Positions 1 through 8,069 of a DNA stretch of 64,000 bases are shown here, piece by piece (position 1 is the stretch's first letter; every line of letters starts with the position of its first letter). The position numbers were made by a program, and so were the translations under genes. The stretch covers positions 8,073,203 through 8,137,202 of the forward strand of contig NZ_JAGINW010000001.1 in NCBI RefSeq assembly GCF_017876405.1, given 5' to 3'. The stretch is from Kibdelosporangium banguiense (GTDB taxonomy: Bacteria > Actinomycetota > Actinomycetes > Mycobacteriales > Pseudonocardiaceae). Under the pieces are notes generated by a model. It was not told the DNA's origin, searched no databases, and was given only the letters and a program-made list of their open reading frames with translations.

Positions 1-692
1 CCGGCCAGCCCGACACCACGGGGACGCGAGGGGAGAGCCACGCCCCGTGGAATCCGGCGAAGACCAACGTGCACCTGCGAATCCTGGTCGACCGCACCTC
101 GATCGAGGTGTTCGTGGACGACGGCCGGTACGTGCACTCCAGCCAGGTGTTCGCCGACCCCTCGGACACCGGCATCAACCTCTACACCACCGGCGGCAGC
201 GCCACATTCGCCAACACGACGATCACCGAGTTCAAGGACCTGGCCCAGCGCCCGGCCAAGCTGCTCTCGGGATTCGAAGGCTCCTCCTACGACCCCGGCT
301 GGACCACCACCGGCAGCTTCACCGGAACCGGGCCGTTGCCCTGGTACCTGCCGGGCATGGTCGGCAACGCGGCGCTGGACACGTTCGCCGGCGGAGGCGA
401 CCCGGCCACCGGCACGATCACCTCACCGGTGTTCACCCTGGACCGCAACCACCTTCACTTCCTGATCGCCGGCGGGAACCACCCGCCCGGCGCGCCAGGG
501 GAGACCTCGATCAACCTGATCGTGAACGGCCAGGTGGTGCGGACAGCTACCGGAGACGACACCGGTGTGCTCAAACCGATCGACTGGGACATCGGCGACA
601 TGCAGGGGCAAAGTGCCCAAGTACAGGTGATCGACCAGGCAACCGGCGCATGGGGCCACATCATGGTCGACCAGCTGTTGCTGAGCGACTGA
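1..692 (+). CDS. GH32 levanase/inulinase-like enzyme, C-terminal part (5' truncated)
   Basis: The reading frame is open from the window edge to TGA at 690-692, so only the C-terminal ~230 residues are present. The first ~60 residues (VHLRILVDRTSIEVFVDDG and following) are the typical C-terminal beta-sandwich of glycoside hydrolase family 32 enzymes, which cut beta-fructans such as levan or inulin outside the cell. The remaining ~150 residues (FEGSSYDPGW... to WGHIMVDQLLLSD) match the extra sandwich module that follows GH32 catalytic domains in actinomycete levanases. The catalytic five-blade propeller lies upstream of the window, so activity cannot be judged here. An in-frame GTG at 69 is internal to the sandwich and is not the real start. 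Confidence 0.8.
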   Translation, partial: GQPDTTGTRGESHAPWNPAKTNVHLRILVDRTSIEVFVDDGRYVHSSQVFADPSDTGINLYTTGGSATFANTTITEFKDLAQRPAKLLSGFEGSSYDPGWTTTGSFTGTGPLPWYLPGMVGNAALDTFAGGGDPATGTITSPVFTLDRNHLHFLIAGGNHPPGAPGETSINLIVNGQVVRTATGDDTGVLKPIDWDIGDMQGQSAQVQVIDQATGAWGHIMVDQLLLSD

Positions 693-890
693 ATGCCTCT
701 TGGGAAGAACTCGGTGCGCCCCGGGCAGGAATTTTGTTTGTCCAGCTCTTGCAGTCGCGCCTGACAATCAGGTTGCGGGCTAGGTTGAGTGGTGCCTCCG
801 AATGATGGAGATGCCACTCAATCGTGGCCGGTAGCCCGGATTCCTGTGACGCCGCCGGCCACGTGAAATCCTCAGAGGGGAACGAGGCGC

Positions 891-1271
891 ATGCTCAGGA
901 ATTCCAGAAGGATTTTGCTCACCGTCTGTTCGATCGTGGCGCTGGTCTTTTCGTCGGCCACCGCGGCGACCGCGAGTACCTCAGCCTGGTCGGACTGCTG
1001 GCCCAGCTACTCGTGCATGTGGACAGGCCTCAACGGCGGCGGCTCCCTCATGATGCCGGCCCACTGCGGGACTTTCCTGGAGAGAGACCTGCCGCCCGGA
1101 TTCAACAACAACATCGAATCCATCAAGAACCAGGGCGGCGGAACCATACGCCTGTTCGACAACGCATCAGCAACCGGAACACCACTGGCTACCTACTACA
1201 ACAACGGAGTGAACCACAACCTGACCGCCGCCGCTCGCAACAAAACCAGTTCGCTGCGGATCGACTGCTGA
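891..1271 (+). CDS. Secreted peptidase inhibitor family I36-like protein
   Basis: A 126-aa protein with a clear Sec signal peptide: RNSRR, a hydrophobic core, then an Ala-rich cleavage region around residue 29 (TASTS). The mature ~95 residues contain the pattern of I36-type (SMPI-like) crystallin-fold proteins: C-W-P-S-Y-S-C-M-W near the start, a Gly-rich strand NGGGSLMM, and cysteines including one at the C-terminus. Family members are small secreted metalloprotease inhibitors; inhibition here is inferred from fold only. The ATG at 891 is preceded by a GAGGGGAACGAGG ribosome binding site. It stands alone between the GH32 gene and a convergent gene pair. Confidence 0.7.
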   Translation: MLRNSRRILLTVCSIVALVFSSATAATASTSAWSDCWPSYSCMWTGLNGGGSLMMPAHCGTFLERDLPPGFNNNIESIKNQGGGTIRLFDNASATGTPLATYYNNGVNHNLTAAARNKTSSLRIDC

Positions 1272-1473
1272 ACGCCCATGTCAATCTTTTGGTGACAACG
1301 GCGTGATTTGAAGCACGTGACGGGGTTTTCGGTCGGCAGGATGAGAAGGGAAACCAACTTGTCCTTCCGACCGGAAAGACCGACCTGGGGTGTGAGGTCC
1401 GAAACCGCGCACTATGGCGCTGACTTGAGTATCAAGCTGCTGTCGACACGAATCCCGGTGGCCGGAGTTGGGG

Positions 1474-1716
1474 TCAGCCGATCCAGGTGACGCTGACCAC
1501 GACGACGCGGCGTTGGTCTTCTAGGATCAGATACACGGTGATGCCTTCGGCGGTGGAGCCGAACACGATCTTGCGCAGGTTGTCGTCGCGATATGGGGGA
1601 GCGTCCCACGGGGTCAACTCGAGGAAAGCGATGAGTTCGGCGTAGAAGGGCAGAGCGGCGATCGGGAGCCCGTCGACCTGGTCTCGTGCCTCGGGCAGAA
1701 TTTCGTAGGAGTACAC
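1474..1716 (-). CDS. RelE/ParE-like small protein (possible toxin)
   Basis: An 80-aa protein starting at a GTG 3 bp downstream of the neighbouring DUF6247-like gene, so the two form one transcript. The sequence has the general layout of RelE/ParE-type ribonuclease or gyrase toxins: an N-terminal helix pair (YEILPEARDQVDGLP), then beta strands with R-K-I-V-F near the middle and a C-terminal YLILEDQRRVVVVSVTW strand. That layout resembles the RelE core ending in V.V..V.... Catalytic residues cannot be assigned with confidence. A toxin role follows from fold resemblance and from the two-gene arrangement; a stand-alone housekeeping role cannot be excluded. Confidence 0.5.
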   Translation of the reverse strand: MYSYEILPEARDQVDGLPIAALPFYAELIAFLELTPWDAPPYRDDNLRKIVFGSTAEGITVYLILEDQRRVVVVSVTWIG

Positions 1717-1719
1717 CTG

Positions 1720-2064
1720 TCAGTGGCCCAGCCTCATGTTGATCTGTGCTTTGTGTTCTTGGCCGGGCACAGTAGATACGTCTTGTCCGTTCTGCAGACG
1801 GGCGACTTGGTCGAGCATGCGCTGGTGTGTCTGTGGTCCTTGCCGTTGGGTGATGTCGGCGATCTTGCGGTAGGTGTCCAGCACGGTGAGTACGCCGGTC
1901 AGGTTGAGGGTATGGGCGGCGGCGGCCATTTCCTCGGCGTAGCGCTGTTCGAACTCGCGGCGCTCGGAGCCGATGAGGGCGTCACGGATCGCTTGTGGGG
2001 TATTGGCCGAGAGCAGGGCAGGAGCCGGATGCGGGTCCGGTGACGGCGGGGCAGGTGAGGCCAT
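1720..2064 (-). CDS. DUF6247-like protein, possible antitoxin partner
   Basis: A 114-aa protein when started at ATG 2064 (MASPAPPSPDPHP); a longer frame reaches 2136 but its extra 24 residues look non-coding. The disordered Pro-rich N-terminus followed by QAIRDALIGSERREFEQRYAEEMAAAAHTLNLTGVL is the layout of actinobacterial DUF6247 proteins, which commonly precede small RelE-like ORFs. Downstream helices (TYRKIADITQRQG, HQRMLDQVARLQ) suggest a helical protein that could wrap a partner. It lies 3 bp upstream of the RelE-like gene in the usual antitoxin-first order. Function is inferred from context only. Confidence 0.55.
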   Translation of the reverse strand: MASPAPPSPDPHPAPALLSANTPQAIRDALIGSERREFEQRYAEEMAAAAHTLNLTGVLTVLDTYRKIADITQRQGPQTHQRMLDQVARLQNGQDVSTVPGQEHKAQINMRLGH

Positions 2065-2226
2065 GTTCCACACGATAACCCGCTGGCGGGTCAGGGGTGA
2101 CGCGGACGCGGTCGTGTCGGTTCCTGCTAGGCACATATGCGTGTCGGGAATCTTGTCCGTGCTGGTCAGAGGCGTGTTCTGTTAGCCGGACGGCTCCTGA
2201 CTGCCGGCCGATACGATGCCGGCAAT

Positions 2227-2303
2227 GCCAGGGTCGTAGCGCAGAGGCAGGCGCGCCGCCTTTCCCAGGCGGAGCACGCCGGTTCGAATCCGGCCGCCCT
2301 GGC
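2227..2303 (+). tRNA. tRNA-like gene, anticodon TCC (Gly), bulged acceptor stem
   Basis: A cloverleaf can be drawn by hand. T8-A9 lie at 2237-2238, the D stem is GCGC/GCGC with loop AGAGGCAG, the anticodon stem is CCGCC/GGCGG with loop TTTCCCA (anticodon TCC), and the T arm is GCCGG-TTCGAAT-CCGGC. The acceptor pairs only if one T (2234) is bulged: GCCAGGG-(T)-CG against CG-CCCTGGC, giving 9 bp. Position 37 is C rather than a purine. CCA is not encoded. The D arm and the start of the anticodon arm are identical to the two other tRNA-like genes here (2310-2381 and 7993-8067). The bulge and C37 make a decoding role doubtful. Confidence 0.65.
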
Positions 2304-2309
2304 AGCCTC

Positions 2310-2381
2310 GGTCCTGTAGCGCAGAGGCAGGCGCGCCACCCTGTCAAGGTGGACACGTCGGTTCGAATCCGGCCGGGACCG
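2310..2381 (+). tRNA. tRNA-like gene, anticodon GTC (Asp)
   Basis: This is the best-formed of the three tRNA-like genes. The acceptor GGTCCTG/CGGGACC is a full 7 bp with one G-T pair. T8-A9 are present, the D stem is GCGC/GCGC with loop AGAGGCAG, the anticodon stem is CCACC/GGTGG with loop CTGTCAA (anticodon GTC), the variable loop is only 4 nt (ACAC), and the T arm is GTCGG-TTCGAAT-CCGGC. CCA is not encoded. It begins 6 nt after the Gly-type copy and ends 4 nt before the first ATG of the SDR gene, so the tRNA and mRNA are probably one primary transcript separated by tRNA processing. It could be a genuine minor tRNA-Asp or an RNA part of the adjacent gene system. Confidence 0.75.
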
Positions 2382-2385
2382 CGCG

Positions 2386-3711
2386 ATGAGAGACGAGATG
2401 ATCACTGAGGGCGAGCTCGCGGCGTTCCATGAGACTGTCGCGCGGCTGCGGGCGCTTGCGGCGGATGACCCGGTGCGGCTGAAGGCTGAGCGGGTCGCGG
2501 AGTCGTTCGCCCGCGAGGGGAGGCTGCGCCGCAAGAAGGTGCGTGCTGCCGAACGCGTCCAGGCCGACGCTGTCATCGACGCCACGACCGCGACCGGTGC
2601 TCTGGATCGTCGCGAGGACGCTCCATTGAGGCCTGCCCCGGATGCGTCTGTTCGCTCGTTGTCGCGATCACGGCGCTGCTACGTTTGCAAGGAGCCCTAT
2701 CAGCTCGCTGATGTGTTCTACCATCGGCTTTGCCCGTCCTGCGCGCGGGAGAACGCCGAACGTCGCAATGCGAGCACCGATCTGACGGGGCGCCGCGCGT
2801 TACTCACCGGTGGCCGGGTGAAGATCGGTTTCCAACTGGCGTTGATGCTGTTGCGGGACGGGGCCGAGCTGCTGGTCACGACCCGTTTCCCGCGCGATGC
2901 TCAGCGCCGTTTCGACCAGGTGCCCGGCAGTGTGCACTGGGCTGACCGGCTGTCGGTTGTCGGCATCGACCTGCGTGATCCACGTCAGGTGCTCGGTCTT
3001 GCCGAATCGCTGCGCGAGGACGGCAGGCCGCTCGACATCCTCGTCAACAATGCCGCCCAGACTGTGCGTCGCCCGCCCGAGTCCTACGCGGCGCTGATCG
3101 GCGGCGAGACTGGCGCGCTGCCGTCGAATGCCCTGCTCGCGCCTGGTTTCAGCCCGATGCTTGCGTCGGGGCAGAACGCCCTGGCACTTGCCGGGATCGA
3201 CGAGGCCGGATTGCTGCTGGACTCCGCGCCGGTCAACTCCTGGTCGGCTCGTATCGGCGAACTCGACGCGGCCGAGGTGCTGGAGACGCAACTGGTCAAC
3301 GCACTCGCACCGACCCTGCTGTGCGACAGGTTGCTGCCGCTGTTGCTGGCCTCGCCGCACCCACGCCGATACGTCGTCAACGTGACCGCCGTCGAAGGCC
3401 GGTTTGCCGTACGGAACAAGACATCCGGCCATCCGCACACGAACATGGCCAAGGCGGCGCTCAACATGCTGACCCGCACCAGCGGGCCGGAGCTCGCCGA
3501 GCAGGGCGTCTACATGTGCTCGGTCGACACCGGCTGGATCACCGACGAGAACCCGGCGCCCAAGAAGGCCAGGCTCGCCGGGAACGGCTTCCGCACGCCA
3601 CTGGACATTGTGGATGGTGCGGCGCGGGTGTACGACCCGATCGTGCGGGGCGAGGCGGGCGCGCCGATCGCCGGGGTGTTCCTCAAGGACTACCGGGAGG
3701 CGGCGTGGTAG
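2386..3711 (+). CDS. Zinc-ribbon SDR-fold protein of the tRNA-flanked island
   Basis: A 441-aa protein starting at ATG 2386, or at ATG 2398, which has a purine-rich stretch in front of it. Residues 1-90 are charged and helical. Cys98-x2-Cys101 and Cys116-x2-Cys119 form a zinc ribbon. From ~135 there is an SDR Rossmann fold with TGGRVKIG (141-148) in place of the usual TGxxxGIG, and NNAAQ (221-225) as the NNAG motif. The usual YxxxK is TNMAK (352-356), so the catalytic Tyr is missing while Lys is kept; simple dehydrogenase activity is therefore uncertain. It starts 4 nt after a tRNA-like gene and its stop overlaps the start of the leucine-rich-repeat gene. Role unknown; a nucleotide-sensing or RNA-linked role is inference. 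Confidence 0.75.
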   Translation: MRDEMITEGELAAFHETVARLRALAADDPVRLKAERVAESFAREGRLRRKKVRAAERVQADAVIDATTATGALDRREDAPLRPAPDASVRSLSRSRRCYVCKEPYQLADVFYHRLCPSCARENAERRNASTDLTGRRALLTGGRVKIGFQLALMLLRDGAELLVTTRFPRDAQRRFDQVPGSVHWADRLSVVGIDLRDPRQVLGLAESLREDGRPLDILVNNAAQTVRRPPESYAALIGGETGALPSNALLAPGFSPMLASGQNALALAGIDEAGLLLDSAPVNSWSARIGELDAAEVLETQLVNALAPTLLCDRLLPLLLASPHPRRYVVNVTAVEGRFAVRNKTSGHPHTNMAKAALNMLTRTSGPELAEQGVYMCSVDTGWITDENPAPKKARLAGNGFRTPLDIVDGAARVYDPIVRGEAGAPIAGVFLKDYREAAW

Positions 3712-4817
3712 GCCACCTCGAGCCGTTGCTGGCCTGGCTGCGCACCGGCACGGCCGCGGGAGGCCGACTGGACTTCCCGACCGGCACGGCATTGCCCGAC
3801 GGTCGGCTCGATCTGTGCAAACAGGCACTCGGGCCGGACGGCGCGGCGCAGGTGGCGGAGGCGATGCGCCCCGGCGTGGTCAGGCATCTGCTGCTGGGTA
3901 CCGACGGCCTCGGTGACGGTGCCGCCGAGGCTGTCGGGCAGGCCGTCGAGCGCGAGGTCGAGACGCTCTACCTCGGCTGCAACGGGATCACCTCGGGTGG
4001 CGCGTGTCGTATCGCGGACAACCTGCGAATGTCGCCACAAGCGAGCAAGGTGACCGGCATCTGGCTCAAACGCAACCCAATCGGCGACGGTGACGCGGCG
4101 GCAGCGATCGTCGAGGCCGCACAGTCCTTGCGCACGCTTGACCTCGTGCAGACCAGCCTCGACGCCACCGGCCTGTCACGAGTGGTCGCCGCCATGCTTA
4201 CCGCGACCGCCGCGGGCAGGCGGATCGACCGGCTCTACGTCGGCGGCAACCCACTTGGCCCGGCAGGCGCGACTCACTTGGCAGCACTGCTGGCCGCCGA
4301 CGCCGTGAGCGAGCTGTATGTATCCGCCGCTCAGCTGGGCGACGAGGGCGCGCACATCATCGCCGACGCGCTCAAGGCCGGCAGTTTGCGCAGGATCTCC
4401 TTGGCCAGCAACGGAATTGGACCACAGGCGGCGGCCGGACTGGTGATCGCGGCGGTCCGGGCCGGTGTCGAGGTCTGCGATCTTGGACGGGTCAAAGCCG
4501 CCGGAGTCCTTGGCGCCCAGGACAACCGGCTGAACGAGGCCGCCGCGACAGCCATCGCTGACGAACTCGCGCAACAGCCACACCGGTTGCAGCACCTCGT
4601 ATTGAGCAACACCGGCCTCCACAGCCAGGCCGCCCACCGGCTGCTGGACGGCGCGCAGCGAGCAGTCACGCCTACGCGTTTCATACTCGGCAAAGGCGTC
4701 GCCACCAGCATCAGGCGCAGACTCGACGCGCTGAGCGCCGCGATTCCAGAGCGGCCCGCGGTGCCGGCCGACGTGGCGGCCGTGCGCAGCGTGCACCGCC
4801 AGCCACCACCGGCTTAG
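3705..4817 (+). CDS. Leucine-rich-repeat (ribonuclease-inhibitor type) protein
   Basis: A 370-aa protein if started at GTG 3705, which overlaps the stop of the SDR gene by 7 nt; an upstream open frame continues but lies inside the SDR gene. After ~75 residues come about eight RNI-type repeats of ~28 residues, for example VETLYLGCNGITSGG, VTGIWLKRNPIGDGD, IDRLYVGGNPLGPAG and LRRISLASNGIGPQA. These build a curved solenoid that normally binds a protein partner. No enzymatic motif is visible. Translational coupling to the SDR gene suggests both products work together, and the MoxR/VWA genes converge on this one (4814). Confidence 0.8.
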   Translation: MVGHLEPLLAWLRTGTAAGGRLDFPTGTALPDGRLDLCKQALGPDGAAQVAEAMRPGVVRHLLLGTDGLGDGAAEAVGQAVEREVETLYLGCNGITSGGACRIADNLRMSPQASKVTGIWLKRNPIGDGDAAAAIVEAAQSLRTLDLVQTSLDATGLSRVVAAMLTATAAGRRIDRLYVGGNPLGPAGATHLAALLAADAVSELYVSAAQLGDEGAHIIADALKAGSLRRISLASNGIGPQAAAGLVIAAVRAGVEVCDLGRVKAAGVLGAQDNRLNEAAATAIADELAQQPHRLQHLVLSNTGLHSQAAHRLLDGAQRAVTPTRFILGKGVATSIRRRLDALSAAIPERPAVPADVAAVRSVHRQPPPA

Positions 4818-6586
4818 CGCGGCATCTTCCTGAACACGTCGACCCAGAACCGCTGCCGGTCCTCGGCCACACCGACGAGATAGGTAGCGCGCAGTTTGGG
4901 CGGCAGCAACGCGACCAGTCGCGTGACTACCTTGCGGTGCCTGCGTAGCTGTGACAACTCAGCGTTGGCCAGCACCTGGTGCACGATGTCGCCGTCGTTG
5001 CCGCCCTCGGCCGACGTGGACTCTGCTCGCAGCCGCTCCTCCCAGCGGTCGACCTGTCTTGCCAGCTCACCGAGTCCTGTCACCTGCCGGTTGGCCAGCC
5101 TGTCGATGAGTGCAGTCAGTGAAACGGGCGCGTACTCGCCGTCGCCCAGGTAGATCGTGGCCAGCTCCAGGGGGAGTCCGCGCTCGTGCAGCTTCACGAG
5201 ACGCTCGATGGTGCGTTTGGTGATCCACTCCCTGCCTTCGTCGTCGATGTCGTGTTTCCACCACTCCAGCACGGTTTCCGCCACGCCGCCGTACTTGCCG
5301 ATCAGCCACTCGTTGGCCGGGATGTCGCCGGGCTCGACCACAAGCGAGACGGTGAAGCGGGTTGCCTGCGCGATGTTGTTGCGGGACACCAGAAGTTTGC
5401 GCCCCAGGTGGTAGGGCGGGTTCTGGATCGCCACCTGGGCCCGCAGGTTCTCGATCGGCTGCCCGGCCAACGACCACTCCTGGGTGATCTCCATCAGCCG
5501 GGCGAACGCGGCCTTGTCCTTGGGCCTGTTGTACTCGTCCCAGACGATCGCCTTCGGATCACGGCCGGTGAACGGCCGCGCCATCAGGTTCTCCAACGTG
5601 CCGTCCGCGGTCGGCAACGGCGCGCACAGGTCCTCGACGTTGGTCACCGGCAACGAGAAGTACAGCGGGTCACGACCGAGCTCGGCCCGGATCGTCTCGC
5701 GTACCAGCTCGGTCTTGCCGCAACCGGGTGGCCCTTGCAGCAGCACGCTCCAGCGGTTGCGTAACGCGGCCCGCAGCACCTGCCGCACCGGATCCGGGAC
5801 GGTGGTGGGATTCCGTACGCCGAGGGCTGCCGCGAGCCGGTCGAGGATCTCGGTGGTGCGGTTGATGGTCTTCTTGCCGCGCGCCTCCTCCAGCCGCAGA
5901 CGCTCGCCGTTGACCAGCGGAAGTGCCCAGCGCAACGGGAATCCCTCCCGGGCGTTGGCCAGGATGTGCTCCATTGTCCTGGGCGACAAGGACTCCCGCA
6001 GTTGCGGGCCCAGCGAGTTCCACACGCCGAAGAACGAGCGCAGGTCCCAGTCACGGTGGCGCGCCGCGAGCTTGGTGCGCCATGCGGTGTCGTTCGCGGT
6101 TATCCGCACGGTGACCATGCGATCGAGGATCGCGAGGTCACTGCGCCGCGCCGAGGTTTCGGCGAGCGACTCGTTGTCGGTCAGGAACACGCCGACACAG
6201 CCGAGCTCGCGCAGGTCGTACTCGCCCAGCGTCCAGTTGCACGCGATCTGCATGAGCTGCGACTGGATCGTCTCGCCTGCCTGCAACGAGTCGTCGATCA
6301 GCAGGACGAACTTCTTGCCCGGCCGCAGCTGGCTCATCACCAGCTGCCGCAACACGAGCTCGCCGTCCTCCCGCACCGGGGCGTTGATCAGCAGGTCGTC
6401 CGGCGTGAGGTTGGCCGCGGGCACGAACACCAGCACGGTGTCCGGGTACGCCTCGGCGATGTGCGAGAAGAAGGTCGCGGTCTTGCCGATCCCGTGCGAG
6501 CCGAAGATCTGCCCGGTCTGGCCGATGTCGATCATCGCGTCGATGAACGCCGCCAGCCGGGACGTTCGCTGAATGGTCTCGGTCAT
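4814..6586 (-). CDS. MoxR-like ATPase with two AAA+ modules
   Basis: A 590-aa protein starting at ATG 6586, overlapping the stop of the VWA gene (ATGA). The first AAA module has Walker A GSHGIGKT (29-36) and a Walker B-like FVLLIDDS (93-100). The second has Walker A GPPGCGKT (285-292) and Walker B IVWDEYN. MoxR-type ATPases typically work as hexameric chaperones that remodel a VWA-protein target, and the cognate VWA gene lies directly upstream. Its stop overlaps by 4 nt the end of the convergent leucine-rich-repeat gene. The longer open frame up to 6934 runs inside the VWA gene and is not used. Confidence 0.85.
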   Translation of the reverse strand: MTETIQRTSRLAAFIDAMIDIGQTGQIFGSHGIGKTATFFSHIAEAYPDTVLVFVPAANLTPDDLLINAPVREDGELVLRQLVMSQLRPGKKFVLLIDDSLQAGETIQSQLMQIACNWTLGEYDLRELGCVGVFLTDNESLAETSARRSDLAILDRMVTVRITANDTAWRTKLAARHRDWDLRSFFGVWNSLGPQLRESLSPRTMEHILANAREGFPLRWALPLVNGERLRLEEARGKKTINRTTEILDRLAAALGVRNPTTVPDPVRQVLRAALRNRWSVLLQGPPGCGKTELVRETIRAELGRDPLYFSLPVTNVEDLCAPLPTADGTLENLMARPFTGRDPKAIVWDEYNRPKDKAAFARLMEITQEWSLAGQPIENLRAQVAIQNPPYHLGRKLLVSRNNIAQATRFTVSLVVEPGDIPANEWLIGKYGGVAETVLEWWKHDIDDEGREWITKRTIERLVKLHERGLPLELATIYLGDGEYAPVSLTALIDRLANRQVTGLGELARQVDRWEERLRAESTSAEGGNDGDIVHQVLANAELSQLRRHRKVVTRLVALLPPKLRATYLVGVAEDRQRFWVDVFRKMPR

Positions 6587-7968
6587 CGGTTTCTTCCGGT
6601 CACGGGCCGCACTCGGTGGCAGGCCATGGATGGGGTGTGCGCGTCGGGCCAGTCGTCGCCGCCCTCGGTGATCAGCCAGATCCACTTGTCCGGCTCGGCG
6701 GGCGTCACGTGCGGGGCGTAGCCGTCGGTGAGCATGACGACAGCGTCCGGGCGTTCCCCGAAGTGCTCTCCGTCCACTGTGGAACGTCCTTCGACGTAGT
6801 CCACCACGGCCTGGAAACTGGTTCCGCCACCGCCGCGCACGGCCTCGCCCGGCCGGAACGGCATCACCACGCCGTCGAACGACAGCCAGTGTGCCTGCAC
6901 ACCGTCGATCCCGCCGACCAGTTCGGTCATCCACTCCACCACACTCGACGGCATCGACCCGGACGTGTCGTACGCGATGACGAGTACCTTGTCCCGTACC
7001 GGCCCGCTGCGCGACAACATCGGATCATGGCCAAGCACGGCCAGTACGGCACCCCGCTTCTTCGGGTACACCAGCCGCTCGCCCTCGCGCAGCTTCGAGC
7101 CGAGCACGTCGACCAGCCACCGCTGCCACCAGTCGACCTTGCCGGTGCGTGCTGTCGTGCCTCGCAATGCGCCCGCGCCGAGGTTTCCCCAGATCCGGCT
7201 CGCCACGTCCTCGGTACGGCCCATCAGCTCGAGCAGCTCCGACTCGGCCTTGTCGTTGCCGCGGCGGGCCGCCAGCAGCGAGTTCAGCAACGCCGACGAC
7301 GCGACCTCGTCGACTGTCTCCTGGTCCAACTGGAGCTGATGAGTCACGTGGATGCACAACGGTGCGGGAACCGGTGGGTTCCTCATGCGTTTGAGTTCGG
7401 AGTAGACGGTCATGTCAGTGTCGACGAAGTCCTGGTATGTCAACGGGGTCAGTCGTTGCGCGGTGAGATCCTCGACGTAGGCCGCGTGGATCTCCGCCGG
7501 GTCGATGCCGGTCGGTTTCCCGTCCAGCAACGGAAGTCCCCGGCCCAGCCGCACCATCGCGACATGGTTGATCACCACCTCGGTCGCGAGCGTGAACACG
7601 GGGTCGTCGCGCAGCTCCTGTTCGGTGAACAGATGCCGGTGCACCAGGTGCCGTGCCTCGTGGAACAGCACGAACTTGACGCCGTCCAGTCCGATGCCGA
7701 CGAAGAAGCCAGGGTTGAACAGCAGCAGGCATGTGCCGTCACCGGACGCGACGACCGCGGCGGTGTCGATCGCCGTGGTGGCGATCTGGTGCCGGCACTT
7801 GGCGAACAGCCACGACCCGACCACGGACTCGGTGAGCCCGAAGTCGAGCAACGCGGCCTCCTTGAGCCGCTGCGCCTCGGCGATCACCGACGGCTCGGCC
7901 GGACGCCAGTTCGCCAACGCTCGCCGATCGGTCAGATCGATGACCGGCAGCCGCTTCTGATAGCCCAC
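6583..7968 (-). CDS. VWA protein with zincin-type HExxH motif (MoxR partner)
   Basis: A 461-aa protein from GTG 7968, which follows a GGGGGAT ribosome binding site. Residues 103-107 are HEARH, followed by LVHRH, matching the putative metallopeptidase region seen in DUF2201-type proteins. The C-terminal third is a von Willebrand A domain with the MIDAS motif DTSGSM (334-339). A MoxR ATPase and a VWA partner in one operon is a well-known chaperone-like pairing. The protease motif suggests the complex may cleave or remodel a substrate; this is inference. The frame continues upstream through the tRNA-like gene at 7993-8067, but no start there is plausible. It is the first gene of the pair, with the ATPase second. 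Confidence 0.8.
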   Translation of the reverse strand: MGYQKRLPVIDLTDRRALANWRPAEPSVIAEAQRLKEAALLDFGLTESVVGSWLFAKCRHQIATTAIDTAAVVASGDGTCLLLFNPGFFVGIGLDGVKFVLFHEARHLVHRHLFTEQELRDDPVFTLATEVVINHVAMVRLGRGLPLLDGKPTGIDPAEIHAAYVEDLTAQRLTPLTYQDFVDTDMTVYSELKRMRNPPVPAPLCIHVTHQLQLDQETVDEVASSALLNSLLAARRGNDKAESELLELMGRTEDVASRIWGNLGAGALRGTTARTGKVDWWQRWLVDVLGSKLREGERLVYPKKRGAVLAVLGHDPMLSRSGPVRDKVLVIAYDTSGSMPSSVVEWMTELVGGIDGVQAHWLSFDGVVMPFRPGEAVRGGGGTSFQAVVDYVEGRSTVDGEHFGERPDAVVMLTDGYAPHVTPAEPDKWIWLITEGGDDWPDAHTPSMACHRVRPVTGRNR

Positions 7969-7992
7969 TTCATCCCCCGTAACATCCGCGCC

Positions 7993-8067
7993 GACGGGTC
8001 GTAGCGCAGAGGCAGGCGCGCCACCCTGCAAAGGTGGAGCACGCTGGTTCGAATCCAGCCGCCCGTC
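7993..8067 (+). tRNA. tRNA-like gene, anticodon GCA (Cys), bulged acceptor stem
   Basis: This is the same body as the pair at 2227-2381: D stem GCGC/GCGC with loop AGAGGCAG, anticodon stem CCACC/GGTGG with loop CTGCAAA (anticodon GCA), variable loop AGCAC, and T arm GCTGG-TTCGAAT-CCAGC. The acceptor is GACGGG-(T)-CG against CG-CCCGTC, 8 bp with a bulged T at 7999, the same bulge as in the Gly-type copy. CCA is not encoded. It lies on the strand opposite to both neighbours, in the ~100-bp gap between the VWA gene start and the end of the 277-aa gene. Genuine tRNA-Cys function is doubtful because of the bulge. Confidence 0.65.
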
Positions 8068-8069
8068 AC

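Noticed and set aside
3321-3704. Upstream extension of the LRR reading frame
   Set aside because: It lies inside the SDR gene in another frame, with Arg/Gly-rich translation typical of GC-rich shadows; GTG 3705 fits coupling with the SDR stop.
6587-6934. N-terminal extension of the MoxR-like frame
   Set aside because: Falls within the VWA gene; translation is low-complexity Arg/Gly-rich; ATG 6586 overlaps the VWA stop.
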